Assembly (NCBI GenBank): GCA_949383255.1
Contig: CASJPF010000001.1
Coordinates: forward strand, 110,467 to 174,466
Source: Lachnospiraceae bacterium
Lineage (GTDB): Bacteria > Bacillota > Clostridia > Lachnospirales > Lachnospiraceae
DNA length: 64,000 nucleotides
Direction of reading: 5' to 3'
Positions 1 to 8,554 of the stretch are shown here, in pieces (position 1 is the stretch's first letter; each line of letters opens with the position of its first letter). A model generated the notes under the pieces. The model was not told where the DNA came from. It searched no databases and saw nothing but the letters and a program-made list of their open reading frames with translations. The position numbers and the translations under genes were made by a program.

Positions 1-836
1 TGCGTATCATTGATTTGAATTACTGCATGGTCATACATCTTGTGCAAATCATAACCATTGTCTTTCATCTCTTTTAAAATTAACTGTGCGCCGTTGCACA
101 CCATAAAATACTGCTGATAGATACGAAGCTGCTGACCTGCCTCATCAGAATCATCTGGATAGAGAAACAGTGTAAGGTTTTTATCAATATCAGACTTATC
201 AAAATCAATTCCTTCCTGTACAATGCTCTCGTCAATTGTCTCAATATCAAACAAATGCAGCTTATTAATACCCTCTTCATATCCAATCACATCAATATCA
301 TAGAGTCTGGACATTACTTTCTTCTTTCCAAAATATACTGGGAAAGAAATATCTGTCTTTGTAAGCCAAGATTGGTCCTCAATCCAATCATTCTTTTCTG
401 CGGTCTGTTGTCTATCCTTAAATACCTGCTTGAACAGACCAAAATGATAATTTAAACCGATACCATCTCCCGGAAGTCCAAGGCTTGCGATGGAATCCAA
501 AAAACATGCTGCAAGTCTTCCAAGTCCGCCATTTCCAAGAGATGGCTCTGGCTCAACTTCCTCAATGCGGTTAAGCTCCTTTCCTTCTTCTTTCAAAACT
601 GCTTCCAACTCCTCATAAATACCAAGATTAATTAGATTGTTGGAAAGCAATTTTCCAATCAGAAACTCCGCCGAGATATAATAAATCTTCTTGCTTCCCT
701 TAATTGCGCCCTTGTCCTGCATCATTTCCTTTGTCATACTTAGAATTGCGAAATAAAGCTGGCTGTCATCAAGCTCTCTGATCGCTTTGCCATACATTTT
801 TTGTGCTGTCGCTTCCAATTTTGCTTTTACATTCAT
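1..836 (-). CDS. glgP: Glycogen/starch phosphorylase, N-terminal part (cut by window edge)
   Basis: The first 278 codons of an alpha-glucan phosphorylase (GT35), which releases glucose-1-phosphate from glycogen or maltodextrin using pyridoxal phosphate. The translation starts [18 protein letters not shown] and carries the family motifs [11 protein letters not shown] and [19 protein letters not shown], followed by [15 protein letters not shown]. The ATG at 836 is preceded by AGGAG at 7 nt. The 3' part, including the PLP lysine region, lies outside the window. A LacI-family regulator gene sits directly upstream on the same strand with a double LacI-type operator beyond it, so sugar-responsive control of this unit is a reasonable inference. 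Family assignment is confident; substrate preference cannot be read. Confidence 0.93.
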   Translation of the reverse strand, partial: MNVKAKLEATAQKMYGKAIRELDDSQLYFAILSMTKEMMQDKGAIKGSKKIYYISAEFLIGKLLSNNLINLGIYEELEAVLKEEGKELNRIEEVEPEPSLGNGGLGRLAACFLDSIASLGLPGDGIGLNYHFGLFKQVFKDRQQTAEKNDWIEDQSWLTKTDISFPVYFGKKKVMSRLYDIDVIGYEEGINKLHLFDIETIDESIVQEGIDFDKSDIDKNLTLFLYPDDSDEAGQQLRIYQQYFMVCNGAQLILKEMKDNGYDLHKMYDHAVIQINDT

Positions 837-931
837 TGCTCTGCTCCTTTTCCGCTGCCATTGCAGCATTGTAATGTTGTTGATAGTTGCTTTTATTTAT
901 ATGCATTGTAAAAAACCATATTCTGTTATTT

Positions 932-1933
932 CTATGAAATTACATCTAAATACTTAATACGAATCAATTTGTGCGGCATCACAATATCCTGCCCGCTTCC
1001 CCCTTCTAATAAGCGGGAAAGCTCATCCACAGCACTCGCCGCAATCTGCTCAAAATCCTGTCTTACTGTATGCATTTGTTTCCCTGCATATCCCATTAGA
1101 CTTACTCCGTCAAACCCGCACACAGGTCTGTAAATATCCATATCAATCAGTGCTTTCATTGCACCAATTGCCATTAAGTCCGACGCACATATAATTGCAT
1201 CTTTGCTCCTTGCATACTGCATTGTCAACTTTCTTGCTTCTAGTTCGCTAAAATTTCCCGTTCTGACCAACACCTCAAGCCCCATCTCTTTTGCCAGCTC
1301 GTTCATACCATTAAGACGTTCCTCAGAGACATAGCCATTTTTTTTCCCAGACAGATATAAAATTTTCTTATTTTGTTTTCCTATCAAGAATTTTTTAGCG
1401 ACCTCATACTGCGCCTTTGCATTATCAATATGAATACTTGATGTATTTTCATTCACACCAGGTGCATCAATAAGCACACATTTAAATCTGCCTTCCTCCA
1501 CCAACTTTCTCAAGATGGCATCATCTTTTGACAAATCGCAGATCAACAGTCCCTCTATACTTTGGGATTGAAAATACCGTGTCATCTCCTCCACATTCAT
1601 CTCGGCAATCATTGTAAAAAAAACAGTGATAATATCCATGTTTTTTTCTTTTGCTTGATTGATCGCACCGATAATATATTGCATTGGAATCTCATCAACC
1701 GTCTGCGCATGTCTGTTTACATCAAGTACAAGTGCAATTCTTCCAGTCTTCTTAGAGGACAGCGCTGACGCAATTGTATTGGGGACAAAGCCAAGCTCTT
1801 CAATTGCAGCAGTTACCTTTCTTCTTGTCTCCTCGCTCACATTAGGATAGTGATTTAGCACTTTTGATACTGTCGAAATTGCTACTCCTGCTTTTCCTGC
1901 CACATCTCTTATTGAAACCAACTCATAAATCAC
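932..1933 (-). CDS. LacI-family transcriptional regulator
   Basis: A 333-aa LacI/GalR regulator. The N-terminal helix-turn-helix (VSIRDVAGKAGVAISTVSKV, about residues 6-25) and the hinge-helix region (PNTIASAL) are clear, followed by a periplasmic-binding-protein-like effector domain. The start is GTG at 1933 with only a weak SD (GAGAAAAGC); a TTG four codons later would give the more usual LVSIRDV start. It lies between a cheY-like gene and glgP on the same strand. Two abutting 12-bp operators (1982-1993 and 1996-2007) lie about 50 nt upstream of its start, suggesting autoregulation. The effector is unknown; a malto-oligosaccharide or glycogen role is inferred only from the glgP neighbour. 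Confidence 0.9.
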   Translation of the reverse strand: MIYELVSIRDVAGKAGVAISTVSKVLNHYPNVSEETRRKVTAAIEELGFVPNTIASALSSKKTGRIALVLDVNRHAQTVDEIPMQYIIGAINQAKEKNMDIITVFFTMIAEMNVEEMTRYFQSQSIEGLLICDLSKDDAILRKLVEEGRFKCVLIDAPGVNENTSSIHIDNAKAQYEVAKKFLIGKQNKKILYLSGKKNGYVSEERLNGMNELAKEMGLEVLVRTGNFSELEARKLTMQYARSKDAIICASDLMAIGAMKALIDMDIYRPVCGFDGVSLMGYAGKQMHTVRQDFEQIAASAVDELSRLLEGGSGQDIVMPHKLIRIKYLDVIS

Positions 1934-1968
1934 CCGCTTTTCTCAGAATCCATTATATATTATTATCA

Positions 1969-2020
1969 ATTGTATGATATAGAAAACGTTTTCTGGAAAA
2001 CGTTTTCTATATCATACAAT
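1969..2020. promoter_or_regulatory. Double LacI-type operator in a perfect 52-nt palindrome
   Basis: Two copies of the 12-bp palindrome GAAAACGTTTTC (1982-1993 and 1996-2007) are separated by TG and embedded in one perfect inverted repeat with 25-nt arms (1969-1993 and 1996-2020). A palindrome centred on CG with flanking AA/TT is the standard LacI/CcpA-family operator form. It sits just upstream of the LacI-family gene and downstream of the cheY-like gene. It probably binds the adjacent regulator as two dimers or a tetramer; CcpA binding is the alternative. Confidence 0.8.
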
Positions 2021-2053
2021 AAAAATAATGGTTTGTCTACCATTATTTTTATT
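2018..2053 (-). terminator. AT-rich stem-loop after cheY-like gene
   Basis: A perfect 14-bp inverted repeat AATAAAAATAATGG / CCATTATTTTTATT with an 8-nt loop lies about 40 nt downstream of the CheY-like gene. It has only two G-C pairs but ends in a T-rich run, so it could act as a weak intrinsic terminator. It overlaps the outer edge of the LacI operator palindrome by 3 nt. Confidence 0.5.
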
Positions 2054-2092
2054 TTTTATGTATTTTATTTCTTAAGACGCCCAAATTGGCAT

Positions 2093-2455
2093 TTACATTG
2101 CCATTACTCTATCCACAGCAGCAACCAATCGCCCCTCTTCAAAAGGTTTCACAACAAAATCTTTCGCGCCACTTTGAATAGCCTGTGCAACCATTGCCTG
2201 CTGTCCCATTGCGGAACAAATAATCACCTTTGCTTTTTTATCGACTTCTTTAATGCGTTTCAACGCATCTACCCCATTCATCTCGGGCATTGTAATATCG
2301 AGCAACACAACATCTGGATTTATCTCCACATATTTTTTTACTGCTTCCACACCATTTCCTGCTTCTCCAATCACAGAATGTCCGTGTGCTTCAAGCATCT
2401 TTTTAATTGTCATTCTCATAAAAACAGCATCGTCCACTACCATCACTTTTGCCAT
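2093..2455 (-). CDS. CheY-like single-domain response regulator
   Basis: A 120-aa stand-alone receiver domain. Start ATG 2455 (MAKVMVVDDAVFMR) was chosen because AGGTGG lies 7-8 nt upstream; the longer frame to 2506 has no good SD. The acidic pocket D8-D9, phospho-acceptor D53 (VVLLDITMPEMNG), switch residue S81 and K103 (VVKPF) are all present, and there is no output domain. It probably acts like CheY/Spo0F-type phospho-receivers; a chemoreceptor gene is in the window but not adjacent. A TATAAT box at 2483-2488 on this strand, about 28 nt upstream, suggests its own promoter. Confidence 0.88.
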   Translation of the reverse strand: MAKVMVVDDAVFMRMTIKKMLEAHGHSVIGEAGNGVEAVKKYVEINPDVVLLDITMPEMNGVDALKRIKEVDKKAKVIICSAMGQQAMVAQAIQSGAKDFVVKPFEEGRLVAAVDRVMAM

Positions 2456-2585
2456 AATCTCACCACCTTTCAGGCATTCTGTATTATAACACAGTTTTTG
2501 ACTCAATAAAACCTTTTTTATCCATTTTATAAAAATTTTGAATCATATCTTCACAAAATACGCACTCTTGACTTGTGAAAAGCAG

Positions 2586-3233
2586 CTACATACGCTTTAA
2601 AAATTCTTGAATATTGGTTTCTATATCCCCCTTAAATACAGCGGACCCTGTCACAATGACATTCGCACCAGCCGCAAGATTCTCCTCCAGATTGTCCAGC
2701 GTTACCCCGCCATCAATCTCTAGTTTCGCTTCAGGATAGCTCTGGTTGATTACACGACGCATTTCTCTAATCTTATCAAAACAACTTGATATATATTTCT
2801 GCCCACCAAATCCCGGATGCACTGTCATCACCAATACCATGTCCACTAATTCCATATAAGGAAACACTGCACTTACAGGAGTCTCTGGATTCACTGCAAG
2901 TCCTGTTTTCACGCCAAGTTTCCTAATTTTTAAAAGAGTTTCCGTTATACAATCACATGCCTCTACATGAATTGTTACACCGTCAGCGCCTAGGCGAATC
3001 AATTCTTCTATATAGCGCTCTGGTTTTTTCACCATCATATGTACATCCATGAAAAGTTTCGATTTTTTCCGCACACATTCAAGCACTGGCATTCCAAAGG
3101 AGATAGATGGTACAAACATGCCATCCATCACATCAATATGCAAGTAAGGCACACCAGCCTTTTCCACAAGTGCAATCTGTCTTCCAAGCTCCCAAAAGTC
3201 TGCTGCAAGTATTGAGGGACATAAATAATTCAT
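2586..3233 (-). CDS. rpe: Ribulose-phosphate 3-epimerase
   Basis: A 215-aa TIM-barrel enzyme interconverting ribulose-5-P and xylulose-5-P in the pentose phosphate pathway. The signature PSILAADF (6-13), metal/catalytic residues H32, D34, H65 and D174, the segment LHIDVMDGMFVPSISFG and the phosphate loop HPGFGGQ are all present. The gene starts 2 nt after the rsgA stop, with its SD (AGAGGAAG) inside the rsgA 3' end, so translation is coupled. The rsgA-rpe pair is standard in Firmicutes. Confidence 0.96.
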   Translation of the reverse strand: MNYLCPSILAADFWELGRQIALVEKAGVPYLHIDVMDGMFVPSISFGMPVLECVRKKSKLFMDVHMMVKKPERYIEELIRLGADGVTIHVEACDCITETLLKIRKLGVKTGLAVNPETPVSAVFPYMELVDMVLVMTVHPGFGGQKYISSCFDKIREMRRVINQSYPEAKLEIDGGVTLDNLEENLAAGANVIVTGSAVFKGDIETNIQEFLKRM

Positions 3234-3234
3234 A

Positions 3235-4119
3235 CTAATACTTCCTCTTTTCTTTTTCCTTTAGTTCTTCATAAAATGCTGCATAATTGTCATACCTTAT
3301 CGCGCTAATGAGACTCTTTGCCAACGCCTCGCGCACTCCGCATATTGGTTCATGAATATGGGCGCACGTCAGAAAACGGCAACTAGACTCATGCGGCGCA
3401 AATTCTGGATAATAATTTTTCAATTCTTCCTTTTTTAGCGAGAATAAGGACAGCGAACTAAATCCCGGTGTATCCATAATATAGGTCGTTCCAGAAACAG
3501 TAATCAGCTCAGAATGTCTCGTTGTATGTTTTCCACGGGCGATCTTCTCGCTAATCTTCCCCGTCTCCATCTGTTTATCTTTTTGCAAGCAATTTATAAT
3601 TGACGATTTCCCCACACCACTTGGTCCGGCTACTGCTGTCGTTTTACCGTACAGTTTTTCCTCTAGCGCATCGATTCCTTCCTTATTTTCAGCGCTCAAA
3701 AACAGGCTTTGATATCCACTATGCTCATAAATTCGTGCAATGTGTTCTTTCTGAACATTATCTGAAAGATCGCTTTTATTAAAGCACAAAATACAGTCCA
3801 ATTCCTGCTGCCGCATCATAATTAGAAAACGGTCAAGAAGATTAAAATTCGGTTCTGGCTTTGTCATAGAAAAAACTAGCAATGCCTGGTCAATATTGGC
3901 AACCGCTGGACGCAACAATGCATTCTTTCTAGGGAGAATCGCTTTAATATTTCCTTCACAATCTTTTACATGTGTAATTTCTATATCTACATTGTCACCC
4001 ACAAGTGGCTTAATATTCTCTTTCCTAAAAATTCCCTTTGCCTTACATGCATAAATGCCCTCGTCAGGGACATGAACATAATAAAATCCTGCAATTCCTT
4101 TTATGATTTTACCTTGCAT
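3235..4119 (-). CDS. rsgA: Small-subunit maturation GTPase RsgA
   Basis: A 294-aa circularly permuted GTPase that checks late 30S ribosome assembly. It has an N-terminal OB-fold, then G4 NKSD (114-117), G1 GPSGVGKSS (165-173), G3 DTPG (216-219), and a C-terminal zinc knuckle C247-x4-C252-x-H254-x5-C260. Motif order G4-G1-G3 is diagnostic for the permuted family. It is the 5' neighbour of rpe and lies downstream of prkC, as in Bacillus (prpC-prkC-rsgA-rpe). Confidence 0.96.
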   Translation of the reverse strand: MQGKIIKGIAGFYYVHVPDEGIYACKAKGIFRKENIKPLVGDNVDIEITHVKDCEGNIKAILPRKNALLRPAVANIDQALLVFSMTKPEPNFNLLDRFLIMMRQQELDCILCFNKSDLSDNVQKEHIARIYEHSGYQSLFLSAENKEGIDALEEKLYGKTTAVAGPSGVGKSSIINCLQKDKQMETGKISEKIARGKHTTRHSELITVSGTTYIMDTPGFSSLSLFSLKKEELKNYYPEFAPHESSCRFLTCAHIHEPICGVREALAKSLISAIRYDNYAAFYEELKEKEKRKY

Positions 4120-4173
4120 AACATTACCTGCTTTGTTCCTACCTCAAATATAAATTATTCCTTTACAAAATTC

Positions 4174-6684
4174 CTAATTTTTTGTAAATTGTACATTCTG
4201 TCTTGTCTGCACTGCCTTTGGCACCACCTGCACTGTCTGATTCCCGTCCGCATCTATCACAGGTTCCTCTTCATTTCTCACATAGGTGACAATTACAATT
4301 CCATAAGCCGATGGACTTGTAAAATTATTTAAGTTAATCGACACAGGAAACGCAGTTACATTCTGCGCAGACCACAATTGCTGTGCACCATCTGCAGTCG
4401 TGAGAAGTACCTCTGCATTGCCGCCTATATAATCCTCTGGTGCCTGTATGAGCAGGCTACAATTGTAAGTTGCAGTCTCCTTTCCAATACTTATTTTCAA
4501 ATCAATAGTCGTCCCCGCTGTGACAGTTGTTCCTGCCTCATAACTCTGATAACAAATTTGTCCTTCTGGATATTCGCTGTACGATTCCTCAATACTATTT
4601 ACCACCAATCCCGCAGACTCCAACGTATGAACTGCTGTTTCCTTCGCATTGCCAAGAACACCCGGCATGCGTACTTCTACCTCATCGCTACCATTGCTAA
4701 TGACAATTGTAATTTCAGATTCAAGTGGCGCTGTAGTATTTGCCTCCGGGAACTGTGCAATAATTGTTCCTTTTGCATATTCTGCGGAAGCCTCCTGTGT
4801 CTTTGTCACTTTAAATCCCTCTTTGGTTAATGTGGCTGTTCCTTCTGCCTCCGACAACCCTTGCACAGAAGGAACATTGATTCCATTTGTGCCCGCACTT
4901 GCCGTAAGTACAATTGTTGTATTCACTGGAATGCTATCATTTGCAAGCACTGTCTGACCATCTTCTAGCGCAGCCGATATCACCTTATTTTTTGTGTATT
5001 GTGTCGATTCAATAAATGTGGTTTTATATCCCAACCCAACGGAATTGAGCGCCTCTTTCACTTCCTCAACATCTCGGTCTGCAAACTCTGGCATCACCAC
5101 ATTTTCAATCTCACTCCCATTCACTTTATTGTGAAGCGGTGTCCCTCCAATCTGCTCAAACATTCCAGTTGCCTGCCCAACAAAATATAACAAAATGCAA
5201 CCGATAATCACCGCAGCAATCACAGTGAGAATTGTTGTAAAGCCCTCCGCTTTCGGATTGTAATCATACTCATTTTTGCCATAATTTTTGGCAAAATCCT
5301 CCTCATAATCATATGTACTCTCTCGAACATTTTGGCGATTGACAGTCTCCTGAACATAATCCTCGTCATAATAATTATACGTCTTACTTGTGCTTACACT
5401 GGCTTTATTCTGTTTTGTCTTTGTATTTTGTTTATTATTTTTCTCAGATTTATTTCCAGCTTTTTTTCCAGATTTTTTTGAGGACTTGTTTTGTGTTTTT
5501 TTCACTGTTTTTTTTGTGTTAGAAGGATTTGTACCCTTCTGTGTTTTCTGTTTGGTATTCCTTACAGGCTTCTCTTTTACGACCTCTTCAACATCTTCAT
5601 AATATTCTTCGTCGGTGTAATAAGACTCGCTGTAAGTGTCCTCCTCATAACTGTTGTTTTTTCTCTTTGTATTTGCGGGCATTATCAGCTCTGGCATGGC
5701 CTCCAAATCCGCATCATCTGCATAAGTTTCTCTCCGTGGCACTTTCTCTTCCCAAACTGTATTTAATACTGGCGGTACTGAAATAGATGCTGTCCGCTCA
5801 CTGTTTGGCATAATCTTAGTTTTTCCTATATCATCTTCTGTATCCACCTGCGCAATTACAGCGTCAGGATTAATAAGGGAACGTTTTAAATCAGCTATCA
5901 TCTCACTCATATTCTGATAGCGCCTGTCCGGACTCTTCTGCGTACATTTCATAACAATGTTTTCTACACTCTGTGGTACTTCAGGCACAAAATCCCGCAG
6001 TAGAGGCATAGGATCCTGTATATGCTTAATGGCAATTGCCACTGTTGTATCCCCATTAAATGGCACTCTTCCTGTCAACATCTCAAACATCGTGATTCCC
6101 ATAGAATAGATGTCACTTTTTTCGTCCGAAAAACCTCCTCTTGCCTGTTCTGGCGATGTGTAGTGGACAGAACCCATTACGTTAGAAGTAATTGTATTGC
6201 TCGATGCAGCTTTTGCAATGCCAAAATCTGTTACCTTAACTTTCCCCTCCTTGGAGATAATGATATTTTGAGGCTTGATATCTCTATGTATAATATGATT
6301 GTTATGGGCCGCCTCAATACCCATTGCAACTTGTATCGCTATGCTGATGGCTTCCTTCGTTGTGAGTCTAACTTTTTTCTCAATATATTTTTTGAGTGTG
6401 ATACCCTCCACAAGTTCCATTACAATATAATGAATCCCGTCCTCTTCTCCCACATCATAGACATTCACAATATTCGGGTGCATAAGCCCTGCTGCCGCCT
6501 GTGCCTCCACACGAAATTTTGACACAAAATTTCGGTTTTCCGAAAACTCCTGCTTCAGCACCTTAACCGCCACAAACCGGTTCAGCTTTTGATCTTTTGC
6601 CCTGTATACATCCGACATGCCGCCAGTACCAATTTTTTCTAGTATCACATAACGGCCGCCAATCAGCATTCCCAACTTAATCAT
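4174..6684 (-). CDS. prkC: PASTA-domain Ser/Thr protein kinase PrkC
   Basis: An 836-aa membrane kinase. Start ATG 6684 has GGAGG 5 nt upstream and overlaps the phosphatase stop by 8 nt, so it is preferred over the longer frame to 6708. Kinase domain: glycine loop GTGGMS (19-24), K41, HRDIKPQN (133-140), DFG (153-155) and TSPEQ activation segment. A long linker is first lysine/asparagine rich, then tyrosine/acidic rich. One TM segment (FTTILTVIAAVIIGCILLYF) precedes three PASTA repeats that bind muropeptide or beta-lactam-like ligands outside the cell, then a C-terminal extension ending QTRQNVQFTKN. It senses cell wall state and is paired with the upstream PP2C phosphatase. Confidence 0.95.
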   Translation of the reverse strand: MIKLGMLIGGRYVILEKIGTGGMSDVYRAKDQKLNRFVAVKVLKQEFSENRNFVSKFRVEAQAAAGLMHPNIVNVYDVGEEDGIHYIVMELVEGITLKKYIEKKVRLTTKEAISIAIQVAMGIEAAHNNHIIHRDIKPQNIIISKEGKVKVTDFGIAKAASSNTITSNVMGSVHYTSPEQARGGFSDEKSDIYSMGITMFEMLTGRVPFNGDTTVAIAIKHIQDPMPLLRDFVPEVPQSVENIVMKCTQKSPDRRYQNMSEMIADLKRSLINPDAVIAQVDTEDDIGKTKIMPNSERTASISVPPVLNTVWEEKVPRRETYADDADLEAMPELIMPANTKRKNNSYEEDTYSESYYTDEEYYEDVEEVVKEKPVRNTKQKTQKGTNPSNTKKTVKKTQNKSSKKSGKKAGNKSEKNNKQNTKTKQNKASVSTSKTYNYYDEDYVQETVNRQNVRESTYDYEEDFAKNYGKNEYDYNPKAEGFTTILTVIAAVIIGCILLYFVGQATGMFEQIGGTPLHNKVNGSEIENVVMPEFADRDVEEVKEALNSVGLGYKTTFIESTQYTKNKVISAALEDGQTVLANDSIPVNTTIVLTASAGTNGINVPSVQGLSEAEGTATLTKEGFKVTKTQEASAEYAKGTIIAQFPEANTTAPLESEITIVISNGSDEVEVRMPGVLGNAKETAVHTLESAGLVVNSIEESYSEYPEGQICYQSYEAGTTVTAGTTIDLKISIGKETATYNCSLLIQAPEDYIGGNAEVLLTTADGAQQLWSAQNVTAFPVSINLNNFTSPSAYGIVIVTYVRNEEEPVIDADGNQTVQVVPKAVQTRQNVQFTKN

Positions 6685-7417
6685 TCCGACCTCCAAACGG
6701 TTCCACAAGAACCACAGCTATATTATCTCGCCCACCGTTTTGATTGGCAGCTTCGATTAAATGTCTTCCAGCTTTCTCCAAGCTGCTGCTCTCAACGATA
6801 ATCTTGTGTATTTCGTCATCTTTTAGCATATTGGTAAGTCCATCTGTACAAAGTAGCAATTTCTCTGCAGGTCCGATGTGCACATCAAAAAAATCCACAA
6901 GCACATACTCTTTTACACCGACCGCTCTTGTGATGATATTTTTATCTGGATGACTCCGCGCTGCTTCTCTATCAATTCCTCCCATATCAATCATTTCCTC
7001 AACAAGTGAGTGATCTTTGGTAATCTGTGTTATAAAATCATTAATAATGTACATTCTGCTGTCCCCTACATTGGCAGCAGTCACATGATTTCCATCAACA
7101 GTCACTGCGACAAACGTCGTTCCCATCCCTTTAAATTGGCTGTTTCTTTTTGCAATCTGATGGATATATGTGTTTGCATCATCAATTGCCTTTTGTAATA
7201 TATTCACTGCATCATACTCTTGTGTATACTGTTCAATCACTGATACTGCCTTGTCCACTGCATGTTTTGACGCATAGTCTCCAGCGTTATGCCCGCCCAT
7301 ACCATCAGCCACAATAAAAAGGTTTGGAAGATTTCCCACTGGCTTATCCGAAGTATATAGATAGTCTTCGTTAATTTCCCTTCTCCTGCCAACATCCGTT
7401 ATAGAAAATAACTCCAC
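6677..7417 (-). CDS. prpC: PP2C-type Ser/Thr phosphatase (PrpC/Stp)
   Basis: A 246-aa PPM phosphatase that reverses PrkC phosphorylation. Start GTG 7417 was chosen because GGAGGAG lies 5 nt upstream and the product then begins MELFSITDVGRRREINED as in the family. Metal-binding motifs include the early NED (16-18), VADGMGGHNAG (about 36-46), LLCTDGLTNML and GGRDNIAVVLV. Its stop overlaps the prkC start by 8 nt (translational coupling), and it follows rlmN, the usual Firmicutes arrangement. Confidence 0.95.
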   Translation of the reverse strand: MELFSITDVGRRREINEDYLYTSDKPVGNLPNLFIVADGMGGHNAGDYASKHAVDKAVSVIEQYTQEYDAVNILQKAIDDANTYIHQIAKRNSQFKGMGTTFVAVTVDGNHVTAANVGDSRMYIINDFITQITKDHSLVEEMIDMGGIDREAARSHPDKNIITRAVGVKEYVLVDFFDVHIGPAEKLLLCTDGLTNMLKDDEIHKIIVESSSLEKAGRHLIEAANQNGGRDNIAVVLVEPFGGRND

Positions 7418-7490
7418 TTTTTCTCCTCCAATCAGTGAAAATGATTTCATCAATTTTCACACTTCTACTTATATTAGCACATGTGTAATC

Positions 7491-8534
7491 TTAATTCAAG
7501 TCTCCAAACCTTCTCCGCAACTGTCCGCAAGCCCCATCAATATCTCTACCCATCTCCCTGCGCACTGTAACATTAATATGCTTTTTTTCTAACTTGTTCT
7601 GAAAACAAAGGACATTTCTGTGCTCAGACACAACGTAATCGCGCTCCTTAATAGGATTGACTGGTATCAGATTGACATGACAGTTCAGTCCGCTCACCAA
7701 TTTGCACAAATTTTCTGCATCCGCTTCTGTGTCATTAATTCCACCGACAAGACTATACTCAAACGTGATGCGTCTACCTGTCTGCGCAAAATAATAACGG
7801 CAGGCATCGATTACTTCATCAATCGCATATTTATTTGCAATTGGCATTAACTCTTGTCTTTTTTCCTGTGTAGAGCCATGAAGGGACAGCGCCAGTGTAA
7901 TCTGCAATTTTTCATCGGCAAGCCGCCTCATATTCTCCACAATGCCACAAGTTGAGACAGTAATATTTCTCTGACTAATATGAAGACCATTTTCATCGGA
8001 AACCATTTGTATAAAGCGAAGTAGATTGTCATAATTGTCCAGCGGTTCCCCTGTGCCCATCACCACTATATTGGAGACTCGCTCCTTGGTACTTCTAACA
8101 ATCGCATAAATCTGATCAAGCATTTCTGACGGAGTGAGATTTCTCTCCAATCCGTCGAGCGTTGAAGCGCAAAATCGACACCCCATACGACACCCTACCT
8201 GTGAGGAGATGCACACAGAATTTCCATGATGGTACTGCATCCAGACACTTTCAATATAGTTCCCATCTGCAAGCGCAAAGAGATATTTTTTGGTTCCGTC
8301 AATTTTTGATGTCTGCACCATCACTTCTCTCAAAGAAGTATATGGATAATTTTTTGTTAACTTTTCCCGCAAGCTCTTAGGCAGATTAGTCATCTCGTCA
8401 TAATTCCGTGCAAGTTTTATATGCATCCACTCATACAGTTGTTTGGCACGAAACGACTTTTCGCCCATTTCTGTAATAATTGTCTTAATTTCATCCAAAG
8501 TCATTGATTTCATATCATAGGATTCTTTCTCCAT
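7491..8534 (-). CDS. rlmN: 23S rRNA A2503 / tRNA A37 C2-methyltransferase RlmN
   Basis: A 347-aa radical SAM methyltransferase. The [4Fe-4S] cysteines are C115, C119 and C122 (GCRMGCRFC), and the C-terminal methyl-accepting C336 lies in GACGQL. MGTGEPLDNYDN and the SLHGS segment match RlmN rather than Cfr context. ATG 8534 is preceded by AGGGAAGG. It is part of the rsmB-rlmN-prpC-prkC run. Confidence 0.95.
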   Translation of the reverse strand: MEKESYDMKSMTLDEIKTIITEMGEKSFRAKQLYEWMHIKLARNYDEMTNLPKSLREKLTKNYPYTSLREVMVQTSKIDGTKKYLFALADGNYIESVWMQYHHGNSVCISSQVGCRMGCRFCASTLDGLERNLTPSEMLDQIYAIVRSTKERVSNIVVMGTGEPLDNYDNLLRFIQMVSDENGLHISQRNITVSTCGIVENMRRLADEKLQITLALSLHGSTQEKRQELMPIANKYAIDEVIDACRYYFAQTGRRITFEYSLVGGINDTEADAENLCKLVSGLNCHVNLIPVNPIKERDYVVSEHRNVLCFQNKLEKKHINVTVRREMGRDIDGACGQLRRRFGDLN

Positions 8535-8554
8535 CGTATTGGTGCCTTCCCTTT

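Noticed and set aside
3..836. Treating glgP as a truncated pseudogene
   Set aside because: The frame is open to the window edge; truncation is due only to the window boundary.
1970..2509. A 179-aa plus-strand reading frame opposite the CheY-like gene
   Set aside because: It is antisense to a well-supported receiver domain, is His/Cys/Phe rich as expected for a shadow frame, and starts inside the operator palindrome without an SD.
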